A stretch of 64,000 bases of DNA from Pseudomonas capsici (GCF_017165765.1 NZ_JAFGZD010000016.1:58358-122357); one strand, 5' to 3'. Positions 16,748 through 26,550 are shown, counted from the first letter of the stretch. The notes: generated from the letters alone by a model not told the origin. Program-made: numbers and translations.

Positions 16748-17758
16748 ATGGGCCTTCTCATCGAAGGACGCTGGCATGACCAGTGGTACGAAAGCAGCAA
16801 GGACGGGGCATTCCAGCGAGAGAATGCCCAGCGTCGCAACTGGGTCACGGCCAGTGGCAAAGCCGGCCCGAGCGGTGAAGGCGGCTTTGCAGCCCAGGCG
16901 GGTCGTTACCATTTATATGTATCCCTGGCCTGCCCCTGGGCTCACCGGACGCTGATCCTGCGCAAGCTCAAGGGTCTGGAAAATCTGATCGATGTCTCGG
17001 TAGTCAGTTGGCTGATGCTGGAAAACGGCTGGACCTTCGACCCCAAAACCGGCTCGACAGGCGATTCACTCGACAATCTGCAGTTTCTCCATCAGCGCTA
17101 CACCGCAGACGATGCCAATTACACCGGACGCGTTACGGTGCCCGTGCTATGGGACAAACAGCAGCAGCGTATCGTCAGCAACGAGTCGGCGGAAATCATC
17201 CGCATGTTCAACTCGGCATTCGACGGGCTGACCGGCAACCGACTGGATCTATACCCGAGCGCCCTGCAAGCCAGAATCGATACGCTTAACGAGCAGATTT
17301 ACCCCACCGTCAATAACGGTGTGTACCGGGCAGGCTTTGCCACCTCTCAAGGTGCCTACGAAGAAGCCTTCGATGCCTTGTTCACCGAACTGGATGTGCT
17401 GGAGAAACTGCTGGGAGAAAATCGCTATCTGACGGGTGAATACCTGACCGAAGCCGATATTCGGCTCTTCACCACCATCGTGCGTTTCGATGCGGTTTAT
17501 TACAGCCACTTCAAGTGCAACCTGCGGCGTATTGCCGACTACCCCAACCTGAGCAACTGGCTACGCGAGCTGTATCAATGGCCCGGGATTGCCGAAACCG
17601 TCGACCTGAAGCACATCAAAGGCCATTACTACGCCAGCCATCGCACCATCAATCCGACAGGCATCGTCCCGAAAGGTCCGGCATTGAATCTGGAAGCCGG
17701 CCATGACCGCGAGCGTTTGCCGGGCAAGGGAATCTACGAGGCAATGCCTATCAGTTAA
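16748..17758 (+). CDS. yqjG: Glutathionyl-hydroquinone reductase YqjG
   Basis: A 336-residue Xi-class glutathione transferase that reduces glutathionyl-hydroquinones. The thioredoxin-like N-terminal domain carries the catalytic cysteine in SLACPWAHRTLILRKLKG. The C-terminal helical domain contains LTEADIRLFTTIVRFD and the family tail INPTGIVPKGP. The start is ATG 16748 with GGAG six bases upstream. It is monocistronic, between ybiB and the convergent cysG gene. Confidence 0.92.
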   Translation: MGLLIEGRWHDQWYESSKDGAFQRENAQRRNWVTASGKAGPSGEGGFAAQAGRYHLYVSLACPWAHRTLILRKLKGLENLIDVSVVSWLMLENGWTFDPKTGSTGDSLDNLQFLHQRYTADDANYTGRVTVPVLWDKQQQRIVSNESAEIIRMFNSAFDGLTGNRLDLYPSALQARIDTLNEQIYPTVNNGVYRAGFATSQGAYEEAFDALFTELDVLEKLLGENRYLTGEYLTEADIRLFTTIVRFDAVYYSHFKCNLRRIADYPNLSNWLRELYQWPGIAETVDLKHIKGHYYASHRTINPTGIVPKGPALNLEAGHDRERLPGKGIYEAMPIS

Positions 17759-17774
17759 GGCACAGAAACCTGCA

Positions 17775-17797
17775 GGAGGCAGCTTAAAACTGCCTCC
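17775..17797. terminator. Hairpin between yqjG and cysG
   Basis: Perfect 8-bp stem GGAGGCAG / CTGCCTCC with a seven-base loop between two convergent genes. There is no clear U-run on either side, so it may be a weak bidirectional terminator. Confidence 0.45.
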
Positions 17798-17817
17798 CAC
17801 ATGGACTATCCGAGGTA

Positions 17818-19212
17818 TCAGACGCTGGCTTGTGCGCCTTCGAACCAGGCCAGCTTTTCGCGCAACACGACCACTTCGCCAACGATCACCAGTGTCGGAG
17901 CATGAACTTCATGCTCGGCCACCAACTGAGGCAGGTTGGCCAGGGTGCCCGTGAAGACACGCTGGCTGGAAGTCGTGCCCTGCTGGATCAATGCAGCCGG
18001 TGTGTCCGCCGACCGACCATGCTTGATCAACTGTTCACAGATGATCGGCAAGCCGATCAGGCCCATGTAGAACACCAGAGTTTGCGCAGGCGAAACCAGA
18101 TCGTCCCAAGGCAGATTGCTGGTGCCATCCTTCAGATGCCCGGTAATGAATCGCACCGACTGGGCATAATCGCGATGGGTCAGTGGAATCCCGGCATACG
18201 CCGCACAACCACTGGCCGCTGTAATGCCCGGTACGACCTGAAACGGAATGCCATGGGAGGCCAGCTCTTCGATCTCTTCGCCACCCCGACCGAAGATGAA
18301 CGGATCACCGCCCTTCAGACGTACAACGCGTTTGCCCTCTTTGGCCAGGGCAACCAGTTGCTGGTTGATCTGATCCTGAGGCAGTGCGTGCTCGGCGCGA
18401 CGCTTGCCCACATAGACACGCTCGGCGTCACGTCGGCAGAGGTCAAGAATCGCAGGAGCCACCAGACGGTCATACAGCACGACATCGGCCTGTTGCATCA
18501 GACGCAAGGCACGGAAGGTCAGCAGGTCCGGATCACCGGGCCCGGCACCCACCAGATAGACCTCACCCTGCGCCTTGGGCGCATCGCCTGCGATCTTGGC
18601 AATCAGCAGCCGCTCGGCTTCGCTACCCTGCCCGGCCAGTTGCCTGTCGGCGATAGGCCCCTGAAAAACGTCTTCCCAGAAAGCCCGACGCCGTTGCACA
18701 TCGGGAAACAGTCCTTTGACCTGATGGCGAAAGCGCGCCGCAAGCCCGGCCAACTGGCCATAGGTAGAAGGTATCCAGGTTTCCAGCTTGGCGCGGATCA
18801 GACGCGCCAGCACCGGTGCATCACCGCCACTGGAAACCGCAATCACCAGCGGTGAACGGTCGACAATGGCCGGGAAGATGACCGTACACAGGGCTGGCGC
18901 ATCCACCACATTGACGGGAACACAACGCTGTCTGGCATCCTGGGACACCTGGGCATTGAGCGGTTCATCGTCGGTGGCGGCAATGACCAATACGCAGCCG
19001 TCCAGATCGCTTTCGCTGTAACCGCGAAGGATCAATTCGCCACCGCTGCGCTCGACCAGCTCGCGCAGTTGTTCTTCGATGTCGGGCGCGACCACCCGCA
19101 GCAACGCACCGGCCTCAGCCAGCAGGCGAGACTTGCGCAAGGCAATCTCGCCACCACCGACGACCAGCACCCAACTGCCACGCAGATTGTGGAACAGCGG
19201 CAGGAATTCCAT
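17818..19212 (-). CDS. cysG: Siroheme synthase CysG
   Basis: A 464-residue trifunctional enzyme. The N-terminal NAD-binding part (VLVVGGGEIALRKSRLL) performs precorrin-2 dehydrogenation and ferrochelation. The C-terminal part from about 215 (VYLVGAGPGDPDLLT) is the SAM-dependent uroporphyrinogen-III methyltransferase with VVRLKGGDPFIFGRGGEE and PGITAASGCAAYAGIPLTHR. It makes siroheme for sulfite and nitrite reductases. It follows serS on the minus strand with no gap, at the end of the ftsK-to-cysG gene series. Confidence 0.95.
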   Translation of the reverse strand: MEFLPLFHNLRGSWVLVVGGGEIALRKSRLLAEAGALLRVVAPDIEEQLRELVERSGGELILRGYSESDLDGCVLVIAATDDEPLNAQVSQDARQRCVPVNVVDAPALCTVIFPAIVDRSPLVIAVSSGGDAPVLARLIRAKLETWIPSTYGQLAGLAARFRHQVKGLFPDVQRRRAFWEDVFQGPIADRQLAGQGSEAERLLIAKIAGDAPKAQGEVYLVGAGPGDPDLLTFRALRLMQQADVVLYDRLVAPAILDLCRRDAERVYVGKRRAEHALPQDQINQQLVALAKEGKRVVRLKGGDPFIFGRGGEEIEELASHGIPFQVVPGITAASGCAAYAGIPLTHRDYAQSVRFITGHLKDGTSNLPWDDLVSPAQTLVFYMGLIGLPIICEQLIKHGRSADTPAALIQQGTTSSQRVFTGTLANLPQLVAEHEVHAPTLVIVGEVVVLREKLAWFEGAQASV

Positions 19213-20493
19213 TTAACCGATGACCTCGAGGCCGCCCATGTAAGGCTTGAGCACTTCAGGCACACGGATCGAACCGTCAGCCTGCTGGTAGTTTTCCAGC
19301 ACCGCGACCAGAGTGCGACCTACAGCCAGACCCGAGCCGTTCAGGGTATGGACCAGTTCCGGCTTGCCGGTTTCCGGGTTGCGCCAGCGGGCCTGCATGC
19401 GACGCGCCTGGAAGTCGCCACAGTTGGAGCACGACGAAATCTCGCGATACTTGGCCTGGCTCGGAATCCAGACTTCAAGGTCGTAGGTCTTGACGGCGCT
19501 GAAGCCCATGTCGCCCGTGCACAGAGCCAGTACGCGATAAGGCAGTTCCAGCAGTTGCAGAACGCGCTCGGCATTGGCGGTCAGACCTTCCAGGGCTTCC
19601 ATGGACTGGTCGGGAGCCACGATCTGAACCATCTCGACCTTGTCGAACTGGTGCTGACGGATCATGCCGCGGGTATCGCGACCCGAAGCACCGGCTTCAC
19701 TGCGGAAGCATGGCGTGTGGGCAACGAATTTCAGAGGCAGTTGTTTCGGGTCGAGGATTTCGCCGGAAACGATGTTGGTCAGCGACACTTCTGCCGTCGG
19801 GATCAGGTACAGATCCGCTTCACCGTCGCGGGAGATCTTGAACAGGTCTTCCTCGAACTTCGGCAACTGACCGGTGCCCTGCAAGGCAGGTGCCTGGACC
19901 AGATAAGGCGTATAGGCCTCTTCGTAGCCGTGCTCGTTGATGTGCAGGTTGATCATGAACTGCGCCAGAGCGCGATGCAGACGGGCGATTGGCCCGCGCA
20001 GCAGGGCAAAGCGTGCGCCGGACAGCTTGGCGGCGGTTTCGAAGTCCAGCCAGCCGTACTTCTCGCCCAGGGCAACGTGGTCCTGAACGGTGAAATCGAA
20101 CGAAGCAGGCGTGCCCCAGGTACGCACTTCGACGTTCTCGTCTTCGTCAGCGCCCACCGGCACGGACTCGTGAGGCAGGTTCGGCATGCTCAGCAGCATG
20201 GCGTCCAGTTCGGACTGAATGCCGTCCAGCTCTTTCTTGCCGCTGTTGAGCTCTTCGGCCATGCGGTCGATATCCGCCATCAAGGGCGCGATGTCTTCGC
20301 CGCGCTGCTTGGCCTGACCAATGGATTTGGAACGGGCATTACGCTCGGCCTGCAACTGCTCGGTGCGGGTCTGTACCGTCTTGCGCTGGTTTTCCAGCGA
20401 TTCGATGCGCGCTACGTCCAGTGTGAAGCCACGGGAAGCCAGGCGATCCGCTACGTCCTGAAGTTGGGTACGTAACAGTTTGGAATCGAGCAT
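19213..20493 (-). CDS. serS: Seryl-tRNA synthetase
   Basis: A 426-residue class II synthetase that charges serine onto tRNA-Ser, including the tRNA-Ser(UGA) of this window. The N-terminal coiled-coil arm (about 30-105, RKTVQTRTEQLQAERNARSK) binds the tRNA long arm. Class II motif 2 is FRSEAGASGRDTRGM and motif 3 contains NGSGLAVGRTLVA. ISSCSNCGDFQARR is the typical serine-site region. It is flanked tightly by crcB and cysG. Confidence 0.97.
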   Translation of the reverse strand: MLDSKLLRTQLQDVADRLASRGFTLDVARIESLENQRKTVQTRTEQLQAERNARSKSIGQAKQRGEDIAPLMADIDRMAEELNSGKKELDGIQSELDAMLLSMPNLPHESVPVGADEDENVEVRTWGTPASFDFTVQDHVALGEKYGWLDFETAAKLSGARFALLRGPIARLHRALAQFMINLHINEHGYEEAYTPYLVQAPALQGTGQLPKFEEDLFKISRDGEADLYLIPTAEVSLTNIVSGEILDPKQLPLKFVAHTPCFRSEAGASGRDTRGMIRQHQFDKVEMVQIVAPDQSMEALEGLTANAERVLQLLELPYRVLALCTGDMGFSAVKTYDLEVWIPSQAKYREISSCSNCGDFQARRMQARWRNPETGKPELVHTLNGSGLAVGRTLVAVLENYQQADGSIRVPEVLKPYMGGLEVIG

Positions 20494-20509
20494 ATCGTTC
20501 TCTCGTCTA

Positions 20510-20884
20510 TCAAAGTCTGGTCAGGGACAGGCCAACCCAGGTTGCGAGCAGCCCGCCGAACACGCTGATACCCGCATAGCCCAGGGCCATCGGTACTTGC
20601 CCGCTTTCCAGCAGGCGCAGCGTATCCAGTGAAAAGGATGAAAAGGTCGTCAGACCGCCTACAAAGCCGACAATCAAGCCGGCACGAACCTCGATGGGCA
20701 CTTCCGGGCGAATCAGAAACAGGCCGTACAGCACACCGATTATCAGACACCCGACGATATTCACCGCCAGAGTGGCCGTATAGAAATGCCGCGGCCAGTT
20801 GGCACTTACCCAGGTTCCGGCAGCAAAGCGCAATAATGTACCAGCGATACCGGCTACGGACACCGCAAGAATCGTCTGAATCAC
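20510..20884 (-). CDS. crcB: Fluoride exporter CrcB/Fluc
   Basis: A 124-residue inner-membrane protein with four membrane segments that forms dual-topology dimeric fluoride channels. GGLTTFSSFSLDT is the signature pore motif and NIVGCLIIG contains the conserved asparagine. The start overlaps the stop of rarA. No fluoride riboswitch is visible, consistent with constitutive expression inside the operon. Confidence 0.94.
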   Translation of the reverse strand: MIQTILAVSVAGIAGTLLRFAAGTWVSANWPRHFYTATLAVNIVGCLIIGVLYGLFLIRPEVPIEVRAGLIVGFVGGLTTFSSFSLDTLRLLESGQVPMALGYAGISVFGGLLATWVGLSLTRL

Positions 20885-22206
20885 TACTTTCTCCGCTGAC
20901 GAGGGCTGGCGGCGTCCAACGAAGCCAGATGTTTGAGCTTTTCGCCGATTTTAAGCTCCAGGCCACGGGGTACCGGTTTGTAATACTCGCGTGGTTCCAG
21001 CTCTTCAGGGAAGTAGTCTTCACCGGCCGCGTAGGCATCGGGTTCGTCGTGGGCATAGCGGTATTCTTCGCCATAACCCAGTTGTTTCATGAGTTTGGTC
21101 GGCGCGTTGCGCAAATGCAGCGGGACTTCCAGCGAACCATGCTCGGTAGCTTCGCGCATCGCTGCCTTGAACCCCATGTAAACCGCATTGCTCTTGGGCG
21201 CGCAGGCCAGATAGACGATGGCCTGCGCCACTGCCAGCTCGCCTTCGGGGCTGCCAAGCCGCTCCTGCACATCCCAGGCGGACATGCACAGTGGCAAGGC
21301 GCGAGGGTCGGCGTTGCCGATATCCTCGCTGGCCATGCGTACCACGCGACGCGCCAGATACAGCGGATCGCAGCCACCATCGATCATCCGTGCAAACCAG
21401 TACAAGGCTGCATCGGGGTTGGAGCCACGAATGGATTTGTGCAGCGCAGATATCTGGTCGTAAAACGCTTCACCGCCCTTGTCGAAACGACGACGGCTGT
21501 CGCCGAGCAGGCTTTGCAGCAGATCGACACTGATCTGCGAGCCGTCTTCGGCCAGATCGGAGGCGTTTTCCAGCAAGTTGAGCATGCGCCGACCGTCACC
21601 GTCAGCCGCGGCCATCAACAGCTCGAAGCCTTCATTGCTCAGGCTCAACCGATGCTTGCCCAGGCCACGCTCTTCGTTCAAGGCCCGATGCACCAGCTTG
21701 CGCAAGGCGGCTTCGTCGAGGCTCTTGAGCACATAGACCCGCGCCCGGGAGAGCAAGGCGTTGTTCAGTTCGAATGAAGGGTTTTCAGTGGTCGCGCCGA
21801 TAAAGATCAGGGTGCCATCTTCAACATAGGGCAGAAAGGCATCCTGCTGCGACTTGTTGAAACGGTGAACCTCATCGACAAACAGGATGGTGCGACGGCC
21901 GTATTGCCCGGCCTGCTGCTTGGCCACTTCGACGGCCTGACGAATCTCCTTGACCCCGGCCAGCACTGCAGAGACGGTTTCAAAATGCGCGTCGGACACC
22001 TTGGCCAGCAGTTGCGCCAGGGTGGTTTTACCGACACCCGGCGGCCCCCAGAAGATCATGGAGTGCAGAGCGCCCTGCTCCAGCGCCTCACGCAGAGGCT
22101 TGCCGTGAGCGAGCAGGTGCTCCTGACCGACATATTCGTCCAGATTGGTCGCACGCAGACGTGCAGCCAGTGGCTGAGCTATCGGTTCGCTACGAAACAG
22201 GTCCAT
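20884..22206 (-). CDS. rarA: Replication-associated recombination protein RarA (MgsA)
   Basis: A 440-residue AAA+ ATPase of the clamp-loader-related RarA/WRNIP1 family acting at stalled forks. Walker A is WGPPGVGKTTLAQLLA and Walker B lies in ILFVDEVHRFNKSQQDAF. The sensor and C-terminal tetramerisation domain end in a basic tail (SPRQRRK). It lies in the conserved order ftsK-lolA-rarA-crcB-serS. Confidence 0.95.
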   Translation of the reverse strand: MDLFRSEPIAQPLAARLRATNLDEYVGQEHLLAHGKPLREALEQGALHSMIFWGPPGVGKTTLAQLLAKVSDAHFETVSAVLAGVKEIRQAVEVAKQQAGQYGRRTILFVDEVHRFNKSQQDAFLPYVEDGTLIFIGATTENPSFELNNALLSRARVYVLKSLDEAALRKLVHRALNEERGLGKHRLSLSNEGFELLMAAADGDGRRMLNLLENASDLAEDGSQISVDLLQSLLGDSRRRFDKGGEAFYDQISALHKSIRGSNPDAALYWFARMIDGGCDPLYLARRVVRMASEDIGNADPRALPLCMSAWDVQERLGSPEGELAVAQAIVYLACAPKSNAVYMGFKAAMREATEHGSLEVPLHLRNAPTKLMKQLGYGEEYRYAHDEPDAYAAGEDYFPEELEPREYYKPVPRGLELKIGEKLKHLASLDAASPRQRRK

Positions 22207-22225
22207 GATCTGAGGTTAAGCCCCT

Positions 22226-22849
22226 TTATTCCTGGATGACATCGGCACCTTTGGGAATGTCGAACTTGAACTTGCTGGCCGCGATCGGCTCGTTCGCCTT
22301 GACGCCAGTGAACAGGATATTGGTGCGCTGGCCGACGCTGTCGATCAACTGCATGTCGTTGATGATGCCATTGCGAAAGGACAGACGCAGGTTATCGAAC
22401 AGTGTGTCCTTGGTCTTGGGCTTGAGCACGAAGTCGATCACGCCACCCGCTTCCTTGGCAGTGATATCAAAGCTCTCGCTGATCTTCGACACGTCACCGG
22501 ACAGCAGCAGGGCCGGCGTCTGGGTCAGGCGCTGATCCAGGGTCTTGATGGTGACCTGTTGCAGATCCGGGTCCCAGAGGGAAACCTTCTTGCCGTCGGA
22601 GACCATCAACTGCTCCTGAGGCGCATCGGTGTGCCAGTTGAACAGGCCTGGACGCTGCAGGGCCATTTCACCCGAGGTTTCCTGCAGTTGCGTACCGCTG
22701 CCATCGAGCGTCAGCTGGGAAAAGCGGGCAGTCAGGGTCTGGGACTTTTCCAGCAACTGGGTCAGGCGCGCCACGTCCTTGCTGTCGGCATGGGCCGGGA
22801 TCGCGGAGAAAGTCAGTGCAGTTGCCAATAACATGCGGATAAGACGCAT
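22226..22849 (-). CDS. lolA: Outer-membrane lipoprotein carrier protein LolA
   Basis: A 207-residue periplasmic chaperone that receives lipoproteins from LolCDE and hands them to LolB. The signal peptide is about residues 1-21 (ALTFSAIPAHA). The mature part contains TLTARFSQLT and MALQRPGLFNWHT, typical of LolA. ATG 22849 is chosen because GAGGA lies about six bases upstream; earlier in-frame ATGs at 22870 and 22861 are less well placed. Confidence 0.94.
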   Translation of the reverse strand: MRLIRMLLATALTFSAIPAHADSKDVARLTQLLEKSQTLTARFSQLTLDGSGTQLQETSGEMALQRPGLFNWHTDAPQEQLMVSDGKKVSLWDPDLQQVTIKTLDQRLTQTPALLLSGDVSKISESFDITAKEAGGVIDFVLKPKTKDTLFDNLRLSFRNGIINDMQLIDSVGQRTNILFTGVKANEPIAASKFKFDIPKGADVIQE

Positions 22850-22872
22850 GGGATTCCTCATTGGATTCATGA

Positions 22873-22907
22873 AGCGCAGACAGCGTGTCTGGCACGCTAT
22901 CTGCGCT
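22873..22907. promoter_or_regulatory. Intercistronic hairpin between ftsK and lolA
   Basis: AGCGCAGA-C-AGCGTG pairs with CACGCT-A-TCTGCGCT around a TCTGG loop, a stem of 14 pairs with one mismatch. There is no U-run on the minus strand. It sits just ahead of the lolA ribosome-binding site and may act as a processing or stability element rather than a terminator. Confidence 0.5.
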
Positions 22908-22918
22908 ATGGGATTAAA

Positions 22919-25321
22919 TCAGTCGCGCATCGGGCCGGGGGCAATGACTTCACGCGAGCCATTGGTATTCATGGCCGTCACGACACCTGCCATTTCCATC
23001 GCCTCGATCATACGCGCAGCACGGTTGTAGCCGATCTTGAGTTTGCGCTGCACAGCTGAAATCGATGCACGACGGCTTTCAAGAACGAACTTCACCGCCT
23101 CGTCATACAAGGCATCGCTCTCGCTGTCTTCACCGCCTTCGCCACTGCCACCATCGAAACCGCTGCCAGCCTCTTCGACGCCTGCAAGAATATCGTCGTT
23201 GTAGTTTGGCGTACCACGCATTTTCCAGGCTTCCACCACGCGGTGGACTTCATCGTCGGATACGAATGCGCCATGCACACGAATCGGCAGGCTGGTACCC
23301 GGCGGCATGTACAGCATGTCACCATGGCCCAGCAGTTGCTCGGCACCACCCTGGTCGATGATGGTCCGCGAGTCGATCTTGCTCGATACCTGGAATGCCA
23401 TGCGCGTCGGGATGTTGGCCTTGATCAGACCGGTGATGACGTCCACCGACGGACGCTGGGTTGCCAGGATCAGGTGAATACCGGCTGCCCGGGCTTTTTG
23501 TGCGATACGGGCGATGAGTTCTTCAACCTTCTTGCCGACAATCATCATCATGTCGGCGAACTCGTCGACCACCACCACGATGGTCGGCAAGGTCGTGAGC
23601 AACGGTGCTTCGTCATGGATGCTTTCACGACGATACATCGGGTCGGAGATCGGGTTGCCCTCCTCCTCGGCGTCCTTGATCTTGCGGTTGAAACCGGCAA
23701 GGTTACGCACGCCCATGGCCGCCATCAGCTTGTAGCGGCGCTCCATTTCGGCAACGCTCCAGCGCAGGGCGTTGGCGGCGTCCTTCATGTCGGTCACCAC
23801 CGGACACAGCAGGTGCGGAATGCCTTCGTAGATCGACAATTCAAGCATTTTAGGGTCGATCATGATCAGCTTGGCGTCTTCCGGGCCAGACTTGAACAGG
23901 ATCGACAGGATCATGGCGTTGACGCCCACGGACTTACCGGAACCGGTCGTACCGGCCACCAGCAGGTGAGGCATCTTGGCCAGATCGGTAATGACCGGAC
24001 GGCCACCGATGTCATGCCCCAGCGCCAGGGTGACCGGCGACTTGGCATTGTCGTATTCGGGCGAGGACAGGACCTCGGAAAACCGCACGATCTGCCGGTC
24101 TTCGTTGGGGATCTCGATACCGACGGTGGTCTTGCCGGGGATCACCTCGACCACCCGGACGCTGGTCACGGCCAGGGAGCGGGCAAGGTCCTTGGCAAGG
24201 TTGGCAATACGGCTGACCTTGACCCCTGCGGCAGGCTGGATTTCGTAGCGGGTAATCACCGGCCCCGGATGGATGGAGTCCACCGATACCTCGACGCCGA
24301 ACTCCTTGAGCTTGATTTCCAGCAGATGCCCCACGGCCGCCAGTGACTCGGGCGAATAGTTGAGCTTTTTCTTTTCGGCAGGGTCGAGAATCGAGATAGG
24401 CGGCAAGGTGCCTTCGATGGCGCTGTCGACGAACAACGGCACCTGCTTCTCTTTCTGGACACGCTTGCTCGGCTCGGGCGCCTTGGCAGGTGCCGGAGCG
24501 ATGACCGCCGGCACGTGTTTCTCGCGCTCGGTCATGTGCTTGCTCAGGGACTCCTCGCGCTCGATCAGACGCTCACGGGCCTTGACCTGCTCACGGCGAT
24601 CGGGAACGACCGGGGCCACCACTTCGTCGACACGCATGTCGACCTCGCGCAACTGCGCGACCATCTGCTTACGCTCGGTACGAGCGACCCACCAGCGGTT
24701 GGCGGCACCCTGGATGAGCTCGAACAGGTCGAGGGTGATCTTGCCGGTCACATCCATGACCTTGAACCAGGACAGATCGGTGAATACCGTCAGGCCGAAC
24801 AGGAACAAGGCAATGAACAGCAATGTGCTGCCCTGGATGTTGAGGGCTTTCTTGGCCAGATCGCCAAGCACTTCACCCAGCACACCGCCCGCCGAGCCCG
24901 GAAAGCCCGCCGCGAAATGGAAGTGGATGTGCGCCAGCGCGGCACCCGCCAGAATCAGGAATACCAGGCCGATCAGGCGCCAGGAGAACAGCCAGCCGCT
25001 CCACTGCCACGGCTCGTGACGCTGACTGAAGACCTGCCAGGCCTTGATGGCCAGCAATAACGGGAAAATGTAGGCGAAATAGCCCACGACCATGAACAGG
25101 ATGTCGGCACAGAAGGCACCCGCACGGCCCGCGGCGTTCTGGACTTGCGCGGAGCTGCTGGTATGGCTCCAGCCCGGATCGCTCTGATCGTAGGTCAACA
25201 GGGCCATCATCAGGTACAGGCACAAGGCACCGAAGGCAATCAGTGCACCTTCCTTGAGCCGATAATGCAGTTGCTGCCGCCAGAGCGGAACAGAGCTGGG
25301 TGCTGTGGTGGATTTTTTCAA
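22919..25321 (-). CDS. ftsK: DNA translocase FtsK
   Basis: An 800-residue septal DNA pump that clears chromosomes and activates XerCD at dif. The N-terminal region has four to five membrane segments (about 25-190), followed by a charged linker (about 215-310, shorter than in E. coli). The motor domain has Walker A AGTTGSGKSVGVNAMI and Walker B IVVVVDEFADMMM. The C-terminal gamma domain (ISAVQRKLKIGYNRAARMIE) reads KOPS. It is the first gene of the minus-strand series. Confidence 0.97.
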   Translation of the reverse strand: MKKSTTAPSSVPLWRQQLHYRLKEGALIAFGALCLYLMMALLTYDQSDPGWSHTSSSAQVQNAAGRAGAFCADILFMVVGYFAYIFPLLLAIKAWQVFSQRHEPWQWSGWLFSWRLIGLVFLILAGAALAHIHFHFAAGFPGSAGGVLGEVLGDLAKKALNIQGSTLLFIALFLFGLTVFTDLSWFKVMDVTGKITLDLFELIQGAANRWWVARTERKQMVAQLREVDMRVDEVVAPVVPDRREQVKARERLIEREESLSKHMTEREKHVPAVIAPAPAKAPEPSKRVQKEKQVPLFVDSAIEGTLPPISILDPAEKKKLNYSPESLAAVGHLLEIKLKEFGVEVSVDSIHPGPVITRYEIQPAAGVKVSRIANLAKDLARSLAVTSVRVVEVIPGKTTVGIEIPNEDRQIVRFSEVLSSPEYDNAKSPVTLALGHDIGGRPVITDLAKMPHLLVAGTTGSGKSVGVNAMILSILFKSGPEDAKLIMIDPKMLELSIYEGIPHLLCPVVTDMKDAANALRWSVAEMERRYKLMAAMGVRNLAGFNRKIKDAEEEGNPISDPMYRRESIHDEAPLLTTLPTIVVVVDEFADMMMIVGKKVEELIARIAQKARAAGIHLILATQRPSVDVITGLIKANIPTRMAFQVSSKIDSRTIIDQGGAEQLLGHGDMLYMPPGTSLPIRVHGAFVSDDEVHRVVEAWKMRGTPNYNDDILAGVEEAGSGFDGGSGEGGEDSESDALYDEAVKFVLESRRASISAVQRKLKIGYNRAARMIEAMEMAGVVTAMNTNGSREVIAPGPMRD

Positions 25322-25812
25322 AACGCTTTATTTCCTGCGCTCAAGCGCGAACATCTCGTTGATTGACTATGAACGGCTGCTGAACGGTATCGACCGCTTC
25401 CAGCCGAAAACGGGATCGCGAACCTCTGAAACACCCGCAGAACAGATGACCTGAATGATAACGCGCAAAGTCGGCATTGTACGGCTTTGTAGGGCCCAAG
25501 GTCTGTAGGAAAGCTCTTCACAACGGCTTTTAACGCCCAATGTTCACCGTTTTCATACAGAGACTGACCGCAACGTGCCATAGCCTTTCTCATGACATTC
25601 AATTTGAGCATGCATTCTCTTTTGTGACAAAGGCTTATGACATGATTCTATCAGCGAGACACAAGAACGCAGACTATCGGGCTATCATCCTTGCCTGTAC
25701 TACCGAAACCTTGCGACACACACCATAATGGCGACCGGTTGTGACCGCGTTTATCGTACAGAGTTGCAAATCACCACTGGTGCGCCCTCCCCTACCGCGA
25801 AGTTCCGATGCC
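25322..25812. other. Divergent intergenic region ftsK/aat
   Basis: About 490 bases containing the promoters of ftsK (minus) and aat (plus). I see no gene. In P. aeruginosa a thioredoxin reductase gene (trxB1) lies between ftsK and aat as I recall; no trace of its GXGXXG or CAXC motifs is visible here. Short frames on both strands have no recognisable content. Confidence 0.55.
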
Positions 25813-26502
25813 ATGCTGACCTGGTTGCAACGCAACAGCCTTGTTTTCCCTCCACTGGAAAAAGCCCTGCGCGAACCCAACGGCCTGCTGGCCGCGGGCG
25901 GCGACCTCTCCGCCGATCGGCTCGTACAGGCTTACCGGCATGGCTGCTTTCCATGGTTTCAGGACGGGCAGCCCATTCTCTGGTGGTCACCCGACCCACG
26001 CACCGTTCTGCCGCCCGCCGAGATACATGTGTCACGCAGCCTGGGCAAGCTCATGCGCCAGGAGCGTTATCGGGTAACCTTCGATCAGGATTTCGCCGCG
26101 GTCATACAGGCCTGCGCCGAACCTCGCAGCTACGCCAACGAAACCTGGATCACCCGCTCGATGCAGGAGGCCTATATGGAACTGCATCGGCGCGGACATG
26201 CACACAGCGTCGAGGTCTGGGAGCAGGACAGACTGGTGGGCGGCCTGTACGGATTGGCCATGGGGCAGCTGTTTTTCGGTGAATCCATGTTCAGCCGCGC
26301 CGACAACGCTTCGAAAGTCGGCTTCGCCACACTGGTGGAACGCCTGGATGCCTGGGGCTTCGTATTGATCGATTGCCAGATGCCCACCCAGCACCTGCAC
26401 AGCTTCGGTGCCCGCTCGATCCCGCGCCAGACATTCGCCGACTACCTGCACCGGCATCTGGATCAGCCGAATAACGCCGACTGGTTGCCTAGGCGAGTTT
26501 GA
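25813..26502 (+). CDS. aat: Leucyl/phenylalanyl-tRNA-protein transferase
   Basis: A 229-residue enzyme that adds leucine or phenylalanine from tRNA to N-terminal lysine or arginine, creating N-degrons. Signature parts are EPNGLLAAGGDLSADRLVQAYRHGCFPWF, given here only to its family core GDLSADRL and GCFPWF, plus WWSPDPRT and GESMFSRADNASK. The start at 25813 gives the normal family length; an upstream GTG at 25741 would add 24 atypical residues. It opens the N-degron cluster aat-bpt-infA-clpA-clpS. Confidence 0.93.
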   Translation: MLTWLQRNSLVFPPLEKALREPNGLLAAGGDLSADRLVQAYRHGCFPWFQDGQPILWWSPDPRTVLPPAEIHVSRSLGKLMRQERYRVTFDQDFAAVIQACAEPRSYANETWITRSMQEAYMELHRRGHAHSVEVWEQDRLVGGLYGLAMGQLFFGESMFSRADNASKVGFATLVERLDAWGFVLIDCQMPTQHLHSFGARSIPRQTFADYLHRHLDQPNNADWLPRRV

Positions 26503-26550
26503 AAGGCTGGCATACACTCTTACCCATGGATTCTGATAACGGGGGCGATC

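Noticed and set aside
20800..20960. Fluoride riboswitch for crcB
   Set aside because: crcB starts inside the end of rarA and the preceding bases are coding; no riboswitch-like fold was seen.
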